64,000 bases of DNA from Actinomycetota bacterium (GCA_020161245.1 JAIUOK010000005.1:1-64000), one strand, 5' to 3'; numbered from the stretch's first letter, positions 35,652 through 45,290 are shown. The notes: a model not told the origin generated them from the letters alone. Program-made: numbers and translations.

Positions 35652-36236
35652 ATGGCGGATCCGACGGCGGCATCGCTGAACCAGCTGCGCAACATCCAGA
35701 CCAAGACCGGGAAGTCCATCGCCGAGCTGCATTCCCTGCTCGACGGCACAGGCCTGGCCAAGCACGGCGAGAAGCGTACGTGGCTCATCGACAACGTAGG
35801 CCTGGGGTACGGCGACGCCAACGCCGTCGTCGGGGCGCAGGGCAAGGATCTGTCGGCGCTCGACGGGTCGGCACCGTCCGCCGCGAGCGCACCTGCAGGC
35901 GATCCCCTTGACGCTGTCTACACCGGCGCGAAGGCGGCGCTGCGCCCCGTGCACGACGCCGTGATCGCGGCCGTCGAGGCGTTCGGCGACTACGAGATGG
36001 CGCCGAAGAAGGCCTACGTGAGCCTCCGCCGGAAGAAGCAGTTCGCGATGGTCGGGCCGGCGACGCAGAAGCTGGTCGAGGTCGGGCTCAACGCCAAGGG
36101 CCTGCCTCCGTCGCCCCGGCTGAAGGACATGCCCGCCGGCGGCATGTGCCAGTACACCGTCCGGATCGGCAGCCCCGACGAGGTGGACGCCGAGCTCGTC
36201 GGCTGGCTGCGCGCCGCCTACGACTCCGCCGGTTGA
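35652..36236 (+). CDS. DUF4287/DUF5655 domain protein
   Basis: 194 residues. The N-terminal 60 residues (LNQLRNIQTKTGKSIAELHS through a conserved Gly-x-Gly) match DUF4287, and the C-terminal half (VYTGAKAALRPVHDAVIAAV to the end) matches DUF5655, a small alpha/beta domain often found in this fusion. Function unknown, cytoplasmic. The ATG has AGGAGG 6 bases upstream. It stands alone and is convergent with the phosphotransferase gene. Confidence 0.87.
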   Translation: MADPTAASLNQLRNIQTKTGKSIAELHSLLDGTGLAKHGEKRTWLIDNVGLGYGDANAVVGAQGKDLSALDGSAPSAASAPAGDPLDAVYTGAKAALRPVHDAVIAAVEAFGDYEMAPKKAYVSLRRKKQFAMVGPATQKLVEVGLNAKGLPPSPRLKDMPAGGMCQYTVRIGSPDEVDAELVGWLRAAYDSAG

Positions 36237-36254
36237 GCAGAGCCTGGCTCCTCG

Positions 36255-37127
36255 TCACATCGTCAGCTGCGCGACCGCGTGACGGACGGTCCGCTCCATC
36301 GGCGTCCCGGGTGCGATCCCCGTGGCGAACGATGCGGCCCAGCCGGCGGCGCGGGTCCACACGTGGGCGTCGTACCGCCCTGACGCATCCAGTCGAGCGC
36401 GGAAGCGGGCCCGGTCGGCGGGACCGAAGCACAGCCAGGCGGCTGCGAGATCGCTGGCCGGATCACCCGCCGTGATGTCGCCGAAGTCCAGCAGCCCGGC
36501 GAGCCCCGACCCGTCCATGAGCAGGTTGCGCGGATGCGGGTCGCCGTGGAGCCAGACCGCCGGACCCTCCCACCGGGGTGCGTCGAGCGCCGCCTGCCAG
36601 ACCGCGGCCAGCTCGTCGGCCGGGCCGTCCCACGCAGCGATGCGCGCGCGGACGACGTCGTCGCGGGCCGCGACGTCGACACCCCGGAACGGGTTGGGCG
36701 GGGCTCCCGGAGGCGCAGGTCGATGCAGCGCCGCAAGCGCATCGGCCAGACCCTCCACGAGCGTGGACCTGTCGCCCGGGTCGACGTCGTCGACGAGGAT
36801 GCCGTCGATCCAGCGGGTGACGATCCAGGGCCAGGGGTAGTACGCCGTCGGACCCCCGACGAGCAGGGGAACGGGGACGGGGACGCGCAGCGGGGCAGCA
36901 GCCTCGGCGAGCCACCGAGCCTCATGCCGCACCAGCACGGCGGCCTCGGGCCGGATCGGCAGGCGTAGGACCAGCTCCGCGCCCACCCGCACCACGAGGT
37001 TGTCCCAGCCGCCGTCCACGACGTGCAGCGGCAGGCCCGCGGCTTCCGGGAACCGCGGGACCACGACGTCGGCCACCAGGCGCTCGGCGAGCCGGGTATC
37101 CACGACGGGCGGCGCGCCGTCAGGCAT
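36255..37127 (-). CDS. Aminoglycoside phosphotransferase (APH) family kinase
   Basis: 290 residues. The catalytic loop LHGDPHPRNLL and the metal-binding LLDFGD are intact, so it should transfer phosphate from ATP to a hydroxyl of a small molecule. The family covers antibiotic kinases, choline kinase and fructosamine kinase; sequence alone does not show a drug substrate and none should be assumed. It overlaps the acetyltransferase gene by 8 bases, a two-gene operon of group-transfer enzymes. Confidence 0.9.
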   Translation of the reverse strand: MPDGAPPVVDTRLAERLVADVVVPRFPEAAGLPLHVVDGGWDNLVVRVGAELVLRLPIRPEAAVLVRHEARWLAEAAAPLRVPVPVPLLVGGPTAYYPWPWIVTRWIDGILVDDVDPGDRSTLVEGLADALAALHRPAPPGAPPNPFRGVDVAARDDVVRARIAAWDGPADELAAVWQAALDAPRWEGPAVWLHGDPHPRNLLMDGSGLAGLLDFGDITAGDPASDLAAAWLCFGPADRARFRARLDASGRYDAHVWTRAAGWAASFATGIAPGTPMERTVRHAVAQLTM

Positions 37128-37620
37128 CGGGGCCGTCCGGCAGCGCGAGGCGCATGGCGGTGCGCGGGAGGACATCGATGCCCTCGGCGCGCTCGTGCAT
37201 GCGTGCCTCGGCCAGCCACGGGTGCAGCGACTCATCGACCGGCTCGAAGCCGTGGTGGGCGTAGAAGGGGCCGTTGAACGGCACGTCGCGGAAGGTCGTG
37301 AGGGTGACGGCGGACGCACCCGCCGCGGCTGCCCTGGCCACGACGTCGAGGAGCAGGGCGCTGCCGACGCCGCGGCGCTGCGCCGACGGGTGTACGGACA
37401 TCTGCGCCAGGTGCCAGGCGCCGTCGTGGAGATCGACGCACGCGACCCCCGCGACCTGGCCGTCGAGCAGGCCCACGAGCAGCAGGTCGCCCTCGAGCTC
37501 CTCGTCGGGATCGTCGGGCAGCGGGATGCCGGCGTCCCAGAAGGTCTGCATCGACGCGCGGTCGGCGGCCGTGGCGGCGTCGCGGTCGCCCGGCTGCAGC
37601 GGGCGGACGGTCACGGTCAC
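37120..37620 (-). CDS. GNAT family N-acetyltransferase
   Basis: 166 residues from GTG 37620 (a longer ATG start at 37689 would nearly meet the divergent gene). The acetyl-CoA site is the QMSVHPSAQRRGVGSALL motif about midway, and FYAHHGFEPV is the usual strand-helix end. It likely acetylates an amine. Coupled by overlap to the APH-type kinase gene. Substrate unknown. Confidence 0.88.
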   Translation of the reverse strand: MTVTVRPLQPGDRDAATAADRASMQTFWDAGIPLPDDPDEELEGDLLLVGLLDGQVAGVACVDLHDGAWHLAQMSVHPSAQRRGVGSALLLDVVARAAAAGASAVTLTTFRDVPFNGPFYAHHGFEPVDESLHPWLAEARMHERAEGIDVLPRTAMRLALPDGPDA

Positions 37621-37703
37621 GCGTCCAGCCTGCCCGAGGCGGGCCCGATGATCGAGCACGATCCGAGGGGTGCGACCGGGCCCGGGCATGGTTGCATCCG
37701 GTC

Positions 37704-38138
37704 ATGAGGTTCCGCGCCAGCATCGATCTGCACGGCAACAGCGCCACCGGCATCGTCGTGCCGCCCGAGGTGGTCGACGGGCTCGGCTCGAGCCGCAAGC
37801 CCGCCGTCACCGTCACCATCAACGGCTACAGCTACCCCTCGACGATCGCGTCGATGGGCGGCCGGTTCCTGCTTCCGGTGAGCGCCGAGGTGCGCGCCGG
37901 TGCCGGGGTGCAGGCAGGGGACGTCGTCGACATCGACGTCGAGCTCGACACGGCGCCGCGCACGGTCGAGGTCCCGGCCGATCTGGCGAAGGCGCTCAAG
38001 GCCGCACCGGAGGCGAAGAAGGCGTTCGACGCGCTCAGCTACAGCAACCAGCGCCGGCACGTGCTGTCGGTCGAGGGTGCGAAGACGGCGGAGACGCGCG
38101 AGCGCCGGATCGCCAAGGTCGTCGCCGAGCTCTCGTAG
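37704..38138 (+). CDS. DUF1905/YdeI-like protein
   Basis: 144 residues. The first 95 residues form a DUF1905 beta-barrel (MRFRASIDLHGNSATGIVVP), and the last 40 (AKKAFDALSYSNQRRHVLSVEGAKTAETRERRI) are the helical YdeI/OmpD-associated tail found in bacteriocin-protection type proteins. Function unknown, small cytoplasmic protein. The ATG at 37704 is preferred to one 12 bases upstream because the family begins here. Confidence 0.86.
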   Translation: MRFRASIDLHGNSATGIVVPPEVVDGLGSSRKPAVTVTINGYSYPSTIASMGGRFLLPVSAEVRAGAGVQAGDVVDIDVELDTAPRTVEVPADLAKALKAAPEAKKAFDALSYSNQRRHVLSVEGAKTAETRERRIAKVVAELS

Positions 38139-38147
38139 CGGCGCAGG

Positions 38148-38723
38148 TCAGGCCGCGGCGAGGGATGCCGCGCCGAACGACACCGAGAACCGGGCGCACC
38201 AGATGCTGACGCTCGACAGCGCGTCGAGGTCGACGTCCGCCGGCAGGGCGTAGTTCTGGTCGCCCCGGTTGCCCTTGAGCTCGCCGAGCTCGACGTAGGC
38301 GCCGTCGTCGAAGACGAACCAGCCGTCGCGGCCCTCGAGCACGGGCTGGTCGGACAGCCACACCCGCAGGTCGGGGCCGTTGGTGGTGTCGAGGCCCTCG
38401 ATGCGCAGGACCCGGGAGCCGTCCGGCAGCTCCAGCACGCGCACCGTGCCGGTGGTGGGGTGCTCGTGGGTGACGAAGCGGCCCGTGGCCAGCACGACCG
38501 GCGCCGTCGGCTGCGGGGACGGCTCGGCGCTCGTCGTCGACGGTGCGGTCGCCGTCGGCGGCGCCGACGCCGCGGAGGTCGGCAGCGCCTCCACCACCTC
38601 GACGTCGACGAACAACCGCCAGGGCTGGAACACCGCGAGCGCGGCGACGGCGACCGCCGCGCCGCCGACGAGCACCGGTACCAGCACCGCCGGACGCCTC
38701 CACCGACGTCTCCGTGGTTCCAT
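38148..38723 (-). CDS. DM13 domain membrane-anchored protein
   Basis: 191 residues. A basic start and one membrane segment (residues about 11-32) are followed by a Pro/Ser/Thr-rich linker and a DM13 domain: VLATGRFVTHEHPTTGTV, TTNGPDLRVWLS and the end ELGELKGNRGDQNYALP with SVSIWCARFSVSFGAASL. DM13 is a beta-sandwich proposed to take part in electron transfer at the cell surface through its conserved Cys. The ATG at 38723 has GGGGAGGG upstream. Convergent with the DUF1905 gene. Confidence 0.9.
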   Translation of the reverse strand: MEPRRRRWRRPAVLVPVLVGGAAVAVAALAVFQPWRLFVDVEVVEALPTSAASAPPTATAPSTTSAEPSPQPTAPVVLATGRFVTHEHPTTGTVRVLELPDGSRVLRIEGLDTTNGPDLRVWLSDQPVLEGRDGWFVFDDGAYVELGELKGNRGDQNYALPADVDLDALSSVSIWCARFSVSFGAASLAAA

Positions 38724-38939
38724 CGCACGCCCTCCCCTGCCCCGCTCCTCGCACGACGACGGGCGCTGCCGCATCGTTCCCGTGTCGGCCGCCCGCCCCG
38801 GCCAGCGCCGGCCCGGACCACCTCCAGGGGCACGTAACGGTCACGGCACGAGCGTGAGGAGGGCCTGGGCGCGCTGGGCGCGCGGGCCCTCCTGCGCGTC
38901 CGGGCGGTGCCGCCCGGACCGCTCCCCTACAGTTCCGGC

Positions 38940-40073
38940 ATGAGCGAGACGACGCCGGCGGACGGGGCGCCGCAGACCGACGCCGACGGCGCGGTCGAGG
39001 CCGCAGGCCCGCGGCCCGCGCTGGACAAGAAGAAGTCGATCATCTTCGGCCTGGTCGGCCTCGCCGTGCTGGTGATCATCTTCGTCAAGGTGATCCCGCA
39101 GATCGGCAGCTACAGCGAGGCCCTGGACGCGCTCAAGACGATGAACGCGCGCGACGTCGCGCTCATCGGGCTCGCGGTACTGGTCTACCTCGCGTGGTAC
39201 CCGCTCCCCTTCATCGCCGCCACCCCGGGCCTCTCGTACGGCCGCGCCTTCCAGCTCAACCAGGGCGCCTTCGCGATCAGCAACGGCATCCCCGCCGGCG
39301 GCGCGTTCGGCCTCGGCGTGCAGTACGCGATGCTCGCGTCATGGCGCGTCCCCCCGACCGTCGCCACCGCGGCCATCGGCGCGGTCGGCGTCTGGAGCGT
39401 CTTCGTGACGCTCGGCCTGCCTGTCATCGGCGTCTTCATGCTCTACGCCGGCGGCTTCAGCGACGCGTCGTCCTACATCAAGTACGCCGCGATCGGCCTG
39501 GCCGTCCTCATCGCGATGATCGTCGTCTTCGCGCTCATCATGAGCAGCGAGAAGCTCGCGGTGAAGGTCGGCGAGCTCGGCGGCAAGGTCATCAACCCCC
39601 TGCTGCGCCGCTTCAAGCGCGACGAGATGGATGTCGTCGCCGCCGTGCTGAAGTTCCGCAACGACATCGTCGACCTGGTGAAGCGCCGCTGGGCCGCCAT
39701 CACCGTCACCCAGCTCGGCGTCTCGATCACGCAGGGGCTCATCCTGCTGGTCGCCCTGTGGGGCGTGGAGGGCGACGGCGCCCGCACCAACGCGCTGATC
39801 GTGCTGGGTGCCTACGCCATCGCCCAGATCATGATCATGATCCCGATCACCCCGGGCGGTCTCGGCACCGTCGACGCCCTGATGCTCGGCATCCTGACCG
39901 CCGCCGGCGTCTCCACCGGCGCTGCGACGGCGGCCACGCTGGTGTGGCGCGCGTCGTCCTTCGTCCCGCAGATCATCGTCGGCATCCTCAGCCTCGTGTG
40001 GTGGAGCCGCACGGCGGCCAAGCGCCTCAACGAGGGCGCGGCAGCGAAGGCGGGAACCGCGCCGACCGGCTAG
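38940..40073 (+). CDS. Lysylphosphatidylglycerol synthase-like flippase domain protein (UPF0104)
   Basis: 377 residues with about eight membrane segments, the fold of the MprF flippase half (UPF0104): PFIAATPGLSYGRAFQLNQGAF, AGGAFGLGVQYAML and the PGGLGTVDALM signature near the C-terminus. No catalytic synthase domain is attached. It probably moves a lipid or polyprenyl-linked compound across the membrane. TACAGT ends 6 bases before the ATG (38928-38933), suggesting a leaderless mRNA; a 10-pair inverted repeat (38898-38919) sits just upstream. Confidence 0.9.
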   Translation: MSETTPADGAPQTDADGAVEAAGPRPALDKKKSIIFGLVGLAVLVIIFVKVIPQIGSYSEALDALKTMNARDVALIGLAVLVYLAWYPLPFIAATPGLSYGRAFQLNQGAFAISNGIPAGGAFGLGVQYAMLASWRVPPTVATAAIGAVGVWSVFVTLGLPVIGVFMLYAGGFSDASSYIKYAAIGLAVLIAMIVVFALIMSSEKLAVKVGELGGKVINPLLRRFKRDEMDVVAAVLKFRNDIVDLVKRRWAAITVTQLGVSITQGLILLVALWGVEGDGARTNALIVLGAYAIAQIMIMIPITPGGLGTVDALMLGILTAAGVSTGAATAATLVWRASSFVPQIIVGILSLVWWSRTAAKRLNEGAAAKAGTAPTG

Positions 40074-40083
40074 GTTCCCGCCC

Positions 40084-40788
40084 ATGACCGCCACCACCGC
40101 ACCCGCCGTCCCTCTGCGCAGCTCCGCGCGCACGTGGTTCTCGGCCCTCGCCGTGTGGGCCTGGCTGGGACTCGCGATCCAGTTCGTGCTGTCCTCGACC
40201 GGCATGTACCCGTCGGACCCGACGAAGCCGAGCGCCTACGGCTGGAACCCGGCCGGCATCGAGGGGCTCGTGCCGCGCGTCATCGACTTCTTCTCCTACT
40301 TCACGATCTGGAGCAACATCGCCGTCGCGGTCGTCGCGACGATGCTGGCCCTGCGCCCCGACCGCGACTCGCGCTGGTTCCGCGCGGTGCGGCTCTCGGC
40401 GCTGCTCATGATCTCGGTGACCGGCCTGGTCTACGGCGTGCTGCTGGCCGGGCTCGCCGACCTGCAGGGCTGGGAGGTCCTCGCCAACTTCTTCATCCAC
40501 CAGACGGTGCCGCTGCTCGCGATCCTGGTGTTCGTCGTCGCCGGGCCGCGCGGCTGGATCGACTGGCCGACCATCGGGCGGGCCACCGTGCTGCCGCTGG
40601 TCTGGGCGGGCTACGCACTGGTGCGCGGCGCCGTGATCGGCGCCTACCCGTACTTCTTCCTCGACGTCGCGGTGCTCGGCTACGGGCGCGTGCTGCTCAA
40701 CCTGGTCGGCGTGCTCCTGCTGGGCCTGGTCATCGCGCTCCTGCTGTGGGCTGTCGACCGCTGGCTCACGCGGCGCGCGGCCCGCTGA
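40084..40788 (+). CDS. Pr6Pr family membrane protein
   Basis: 234 residues, six membrane segments, the size and pattern of Pr6Pr (YSFTIWSNI-like FSYFTIWSNIAVAVVATML, then NFFIHQTVPLLAIL and GAYPYFFLDV). Function of the family is unknown. TAGGTT (40071-40076) lies 7 bases before the ATG and overlaps the stop of the gene before it, so the gene may also have its own leaderless transcript. Confidence 0.88.
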   Translation: MTATTAPAVPLRSSARTWFSALAVWAWLGLAIQFVLSSTGMYPSDPTKPSAYGWNPAGIEGLVPRVIDFFSYFTIWSNIAVAVVATMLALRPDRDSRWFRAVRLSALLMISVTGLVYGVLLAGLADLQGWEVLANFFIHQTVPLLAILVFVVAGPRGWIDWPTIGRATVLPLVWAGYALVRGAVIGAYPYFFLDVAVLGYGRVLLNLVGVLLLGLVIALLLWAVDRWLTRRAAR

Positions 40789-40794
40789 GCACCG

Positions 40795-42021
40795 TCAGTA
40801 CAGCGCCATCCCGGTCACGCGGGTCGTCGACCAGCGCAGGCTGCGCGCAGCCAGCTCGAGGGCCGGCACGGGCTCGCTGACGAGGTGGCCCTGGATCTTG
40901 TCGACGCCGAGGCCGCGCAGCCGCTCGAACACCAGCGACGTCTCGACGCCCTCGGCGACCACGGACAGCCCGAGCTGGTGACCGAGGCTCACGGCGTTCT
41001 CGACGATGATCCAGTCGTTGAGGTTCTGCACAGGGCTGGCCGAGACGAAGGAGCGGTCGATCTTCAGCGTCGTGAAGGGGTACCAGCGCAGCCGCTCCAG
41101 CGTGGAGGAGCCCGTGCCGTAGTCGTCGATCGCCAGCTTGAACCTGGCCAGGCCCAGCCGAGTCATCACATCCAGCGCGGTGACGGCGGTGCCGTCGGCG
41201 ACGGTCTCGGTGATCTCGAGGGTCCAGGCCTCCGCGGGCGCGGCCTTGCACAGGATCTGGGTCAGGACGTCCGGCGTCTCGGACACGTTGAGGTCGAGCG
41301 CCGAGACGTTGATCGACACGTCCTCGAGGTCGGCGACCCCGGGCACGGACATGCGGTCGACCGCGACCTGCTCGGCCACATGGATGAGCAGCTCGTGGCT
41401 GCGCCCCTGCCGCTCCAGCGCCGGCACGAACTCCGACGGCGGGATGAGGCCGTGCTCGGGGTGGCGCCAGCGCACCAGCGCCTCCGCCGAGCGCACGGCG
41501 CCGTCGGCGACATTGGCGATCGGCTGGTACAGCACGTGCAGCTGGCTCGGCAGGAGGTCGTCGATGATCGTCCAGACGTCGGGCCGACGGCGTCCGCTCG
41601 CGATGGGGCGCAGGACGGCGTCCTTGCACTCGCGCAACAGCGCGCGCAGCGACGGCAGGCCCAGCGGCTTGGTGACGGTGCCGAGCACCTGCAGGCCGTA
41701 CATCTGCGCCACCCGGGTAGCCGAGGCGATGATCCGCTCGGACGCGCCCGACGCGAGCACGACGCGGGCGCCCGGCGAGCGCGCGGCCAGCGTGCGCATG
41801 GCGGCGATGCCGTCGCTGCCGACGAGCGCGAGGTCGAGCACCGTGACGTCGAAGTCGGAGCCGAGCAGGACGTCGATCTCCTCGGCGGTGCTCGCGCTCT
41901 GCACCACGAAGCCGACTCCCATGGCGACGTCGGTGATGAGCTCGCAGATCATCGGCTCGTCGTCGACGACGAGCATGCGGGGGCCGCCCGGGCGGGGCAG
42001 GACCTCGTCGGTCGCAGTCAT
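40795..42021 (-). CDS. Response regulator with EAL cyclic-di-GMP phosphodiesterase domain
   Basis: 408 residues. Receiver domain about residues 14-135, with acidic DDEP, phospho-acceptor Asp in VLDLAL and the Lys in TKPLG. The EAL domain follows: SAEALVRWRHPEHG, Asn in SINVSALDL, EITET, IDDYGTGSSTLE, the Lys in LKIDRSFV, Glu in VAEGVET and QGHLVSEPV, so all main catalytic residues are present and it should hydrolyse c-di-GMP to pGpG. Start overlaps the stop of the hybrid kinase gene (ATGA), making the kinase the obvious phosphodonor. Confidence 0.94.
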   Translation of the reverse strand: MTATDEVLPRPGGPRMLVVDDEPMICELITDVAMGVGFVVQSASTAEEIDVLLGSDFDVTVLDLALVGSDGIAAMRTLAARSPGARVVLASGASERIIASATRVAQMYGLQVLGTVTKPLGLPSLRALLRECKDAVLRPIASGRRRPDVWTIIDDLLPSQLHVLYQPIANVADGAVRSAEALVRWRHPEHGLIPPSEFVPALERQGRSHELLIHVAEQVAVDRMSVPGVADLEDVSINVSALDLNVSETPDVLTQILCKAAPAEAWTLEITETVADGTAVTALDVMTRLGLARFKLAIDDYGTGSSTLERLRWYPFTTLKIDRSFVSASPVQNLNDWIIVENAVSLGHQLGLSVVAEGVETSLVFERLRGLGVDKIQGHLVSEPVPALELAARSLRWSTTRVTGMALY

Positions 42022-44975
42022 CGCGTCACCTCCGCGGCCGCGGCGGCCAGCGCGTCGAACGTGGTGGCGAGCACCTCGTGGAGCTCGTCCTTGGTGAAGG
42101 GCTTGGCCAGCACCCTGGTGCCGACAGCCGATGCGGCAGCCATGCGGTCGGAGTAGCCGGTCATGAGGATCACGGCGGCCTCCGGCCGCTCCATGACGAT
42201 CCGCGCCGACAGCTCGATCCCGTCCATCTCGGGATCGCCGAGACGGATGTCGGAGAGCAGCACGTGCGGGTGGAAGGACGCCGCGAGCTCGAGGGCCTCG
42301 TGCGGCGCGTGCGCGACCCGCACGTCCGCGCCCGTCTCCTGCACCCACGCGGCCACGAGCCCGGCCAGCGCCTCCTCGTCGTCGACGACGAGCACCCGAC
42401 GGCGGTGGTCGTCCACGGGCTCGGGCGCCGCGACCGGCTCCACCGGTGCCGAGCCGTCGTCGTCGGACTCCACCTCGACGAGGGGCAGCAGGACGGTCAC
42501 CGTCGTGCCGCGGCCCGGCTCGCTGCTGATGAGCGCCACTCCCCCGCTCTGGGCGGCGAAGGAGTAGACCGCGGTAAGACCGAGGCCGGTGCCGTTGCCC
42601 GAGCTCTTCGTGCTGAAGAACGGCTCGAAGGCCCGGGCGCCGACCTCCGGCGTCATGCCCGTCCCGTCGTCGCGCACCTCGACGACGACATACTCGCCGG
42701 ACGCGAGATCGAGCTCGCCGCCGTCGACGCTGCGACGGCCGACCACGACGTCGATCCGCCCGCCCGGCTCGGTGGCGTCGCGGGAGTTGATGACCAGGTT
42801 GAGCACCGCGCTCGAGAGCTGGCCGGAGTCGACCCGGGCGCCGTGGGCACCGGGCTCCACGACCAGCTCGACCGTGCGCTCCTTGCCGACCGCCTGCTTG
42901 ACCAGGGGCAGCATGTCGCGGACGAAGGCGCCCAGCTCGACGTCCGTGGCCTGCAGCGGCTGGCTGCGCGACACCGCGAGCAGCGACGACGCGATCTCGG
43001 TGCCGCGTCCGGCGGCGTCGACCGCCCGGTCGACGTAGCGCGCCAGGTCGGGCTGCGAGGCGACCCGCTCGTCCTCCTCGAGCATCTGCAGGTAGCCGGT
43101 GATGATGAACAGGAGGTTGTTGAAGTCGTGGGCGAGGCCGCCGGCCATGGTGCCCAGCGCCTGCAGCCGCTGCGCCTGGGCGCCGCGCACCGCACGCGCC
43201 CGCTGGTCGGTGACGTCCTGCACCTGCACGAGGCCCCGCACCGCCCCGGGTCCGCCGCGCCCGGGCTCGCCCACCGGCACCGCCGTGACGGTGTGGATGC
43301 GCAGCGACTCCTCCGACGTCATGTCGATGTGCTCGATCGAGCCCGGCGTGCCGTGCATGCAGTCCTCGAGCAGGGCCTCGAGCCGCTCTCGGTCCCCGGG
43401 CTGGACGGCGAAGGGCAGCACGTCGAGGACGTGCGGAGCCAACGACGTCTGGCTGTCGGGACCCTCGTTGGACATCCGCACGGTGCCGGCCGCGTCGACG
43501 AGCACCACCAGACCGGGCGCAGCCTCCAGCGCGGTGGCGAGCAGCCCCTCGCGCTCGGCCAGGGCCCGCTGGCTGCGGTCGCGCGCGTTCGCGGCCTGCA
43601 GCACGAGGAGGAGGGCGACGAGGCCGAACAGCCACAGGCCGCCGAGCACCGCGGTGCGCAGCTCGAGCGAGGGACCGAGCTGGTCGGTCGCGATCGCACG
43701 GACCTCGAGCGTGACAGTGCCGAAAGCCGCTGTCGCCGAGGCGCTCTCAGCATCGGGACCGCTGCTGGCGGTGTCGTCGGCGACCGTGGCGAGAGTCTGG
43801 GGGTCCGACGGCTCGGTGACGTCGACGACCTCGAGCACGACGTCGGGCGCGAGCGGGCCGAGGGCCTGCGAGCCCTCCTGGAGCACGACGGGGATCGAGA
43901 CGGCCATCGACAGCAGCCGCGGCGGCGACGCCGGATCGGCGAGCGCCTGCGGGGCGACGAAGAGCAGGTGCGGCTCCGGCTGGCCGTCGGCGGCCGGGAC
44001 CTCACGGATCCCGAGCAGCTGCACGGCTCCCGTGGAGACGGTCTGCTGGATGGCGGCGGCGTCCTCGGGCGCTGCGCCCATGACGGCTCCGAGCTGGGGC
44101 GAGTCGCCCTGACGGGACAGCACGAACTCGGCCGACGTGGCGTCGCCGTTCGGGTCGAGCAGCGCGACCGCCGACACCGACTGGTTGCCCTGGATGAGCG
44201 GCTGCATGGTGAGCGCGAACTGCTGCATGGTCGTCCACGGCAGCCGCGGCGGCGTACCGGCGCGGGCGAGGAACGCGTCGACGTCGGTCGCGACCGCCTG
44301 CTGCATGGCTGCGCCGGACGTCTCCACGGCGGTCTGCAGCGTCTGCTCGTCGTCGGCCTCCCAGTAGCGCAGCATCGTCGCGCTGGCAGCGAGCACCAGG
44401 ACGACGACGGCCAGCGGGCCGGCCAGCATGGCCAGCCCGGGCCGGTGGTCGCGGTCGAGGCGCGGGCGGGCGACGATCGTGGCCGCGAGGAACACCGCCA
44501 GGGCGAACGGCACGGCGACGGCGAAGTAGTCCTGGGCGTAGGACGCCGACGGAGTGTTCACGATGCGGCGGAGCTCGGTCTCGAGCAGCGCGCCGATCAC
44601 GACCACGGCCGACAGCCACACCGCCAGCACCGCGAACCGGTGGGCGGGCCCCGCGCCGGCACCCGCCCGCACCGGGGCGCGCTGGATCACCAGCGCGGCA
44701 GCCACGACCACGACGAGCCGGATGAGCACCGCCACGAACGAGTCGAGCGACACCCCGAGGACGGCGACGGCGCAGGCGGACGACACCACGACCGCGGCCG
44801 CCTTGAGCTCGCGGCTGCGGGCCTCGACGAGGACGACGACGAGCACCACGAGAGCCGTGCGCACGACGCCGTCGGTGGCGGCGGTGAGCATGGTCGCTCC
44901 GGCGACCAGGAGGAGGGCGAGCGCGGCGAGGCCGGCAGCGCGCGGGGTCGCGCGCCGAGCGGCCTGCTGCTGCAC
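42018..44975 (-). CDS. Hybrid sensor histidine kinase with receiver domain
   Basis: 985 residues. The N-terminus has about seven membrane segments (residues 10-215); next is an extracytoplasmic CHASE-like sensor (about 220-420), another membrane segment (ELRTAVLGGLWLFGLVALLL), a PAS-like domain, the phospho-acceptor His in GGLAHDFNNLLF, an ATPase domain (NSRDA, DDGTGM, GTGLGL) and a C-terminal receiver with Asp in LLSDIRLG and Lys in AKPFT. It should pass phosphate to its receiver and perhaps to the coupled REC-EAL protein. GTG start with GAGGGGGC. The DFNN-type kinase suits a phosphorelay. Confidence 0.93.
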   Translation of the reverse strand: MQQQAARRATPRAAGLAALALLLVAGATMLTAATDGVVRTALVVLVVVLVEARSRELKAAAVVVSSACAVAVLGVSLDSFVAVLIRLVVVVAAALVIQRAPVRAGAGAGPAHRFAVLAVWLSAVVVIGALLETELRRIVNTPSASYAQDYFAVAVPFALAVFLAATIVARPRLDRDHRPGLAMLAGPLAVVVLVLAASATMLRYWEADDEQTLQTAVETSGAAMQQAVATDVDAFLARAGTPPRLPWTTMQQFALTMQPLIQGNQSVSAVALLDPNGDATSAEFVLSRQGDSPQLGAVMGAAPEDAAAIQQTVSTGAVQLLGIREVPAADGQPEPHLLFVAPQALADPASPPRLLSMAVSIPVVLQEGSQALGPLAPDVVLEVVDVTEPSDPQTLATVADDTASSGPDAESASATAAFGTVTLEVRAIATDQLGPSLELRTAVLGGLWLFGLVALLLVLQAANARDRSQRALAEREGLLATALEAAPGLVVLVDAAGTVRMSNEGPDSQTSLAPHVLDVLPFAVQPGDRERLEALLEDCMHGTPGSIEHIDMTSEESLRIHTVTAVPVGEPGRGGPGAVRGLVQVQDVTDQRARAVRGAQAQRLQALGTMAGGLAHDFNNLLFIITGYLQMLEEDERVASQPDLARYVDRAVDAAGRGTEIASSLLAVSRSQPLQATDVELGAFVRDMLPLVKQAVGKERTVELVVEPGAHGARVDSGQLSSAVLNLVINSRDATEPGGRIDVVVGRRSVDGGELDLASGEYVVVEVRDDGTGMTPEVGARAFEPFFSTKSSGNGTGLGLTAVYSFAAQSGGVALISSEPGRGTTVTVLLPLVEVESDDDGSAPVEPVAAPEPVDDHRRRVLVVDDEEALAGLVAAWVQETGADVRVAHAPHEALELAASFHPHVLLSDIRLGDPEMDGIELSARIVMERPEAAVILMTGYSDRMAAASAVGTRVLAKPFTKDELHEVLATTFDALAAAAAEVTR

Positions 44976-45290
44976 CGGGTGCCCCCTCGTGCGGCCGGGC
45001 CGCGTCCGGACCGGCGTCCACGGAGCGTGATCGTCGCGTCACGTCCTGTTCGAGAGTACGGTCCGGACCTCGCCGCACGCGCGCGCGGAGGCCAGGTCCT
45101 GCGCAGGGCGAGAGGGAACCTTGAGCCACGGCTCACGGACGGCGCAACGCGGGTCGACCGGTCGCTGACCGGTCCGTCGCCAGCGCCCGCAGACCGCCCG
45201 CGCTCAAGTGTTCCTCAACTGCTGGCCCGATGCGGTGACGCACCGGCCTCTGGCGCGCGCGCAGCCGAAAACGCCTCGTACGGTTGGCAC
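44976..45290. other. Divergent intergenic region, kinase gene and secreted paralogue array
   Basis: 315 bases without a supported gene. The only recognisable site is TACGGT (45279-45284), six bases before the ATG of the first secreted paralogue. Nothing clear is seen for the kinase gene beyond its ribosome-binding site. Confidence 0.5.
45279..45284 (+). promoter_or_regulatory. -10 box of the secreted-paralogue array
   Basis: TACGGT fits TANNNT and lies 6 bases before the ATG at 45291, as for leaderless transcripts. The AT-richer GAAAA stretch is just upstream; no good -35. Confidence 0.4.

Noticed and set aside
36255..37620. Antibiotic resistance operon (APH plus GNAT)
   Set aside because: Both families are broad; no signature of a specific aminoglycoside kinase or acetyltransferase and no mobile-element context.
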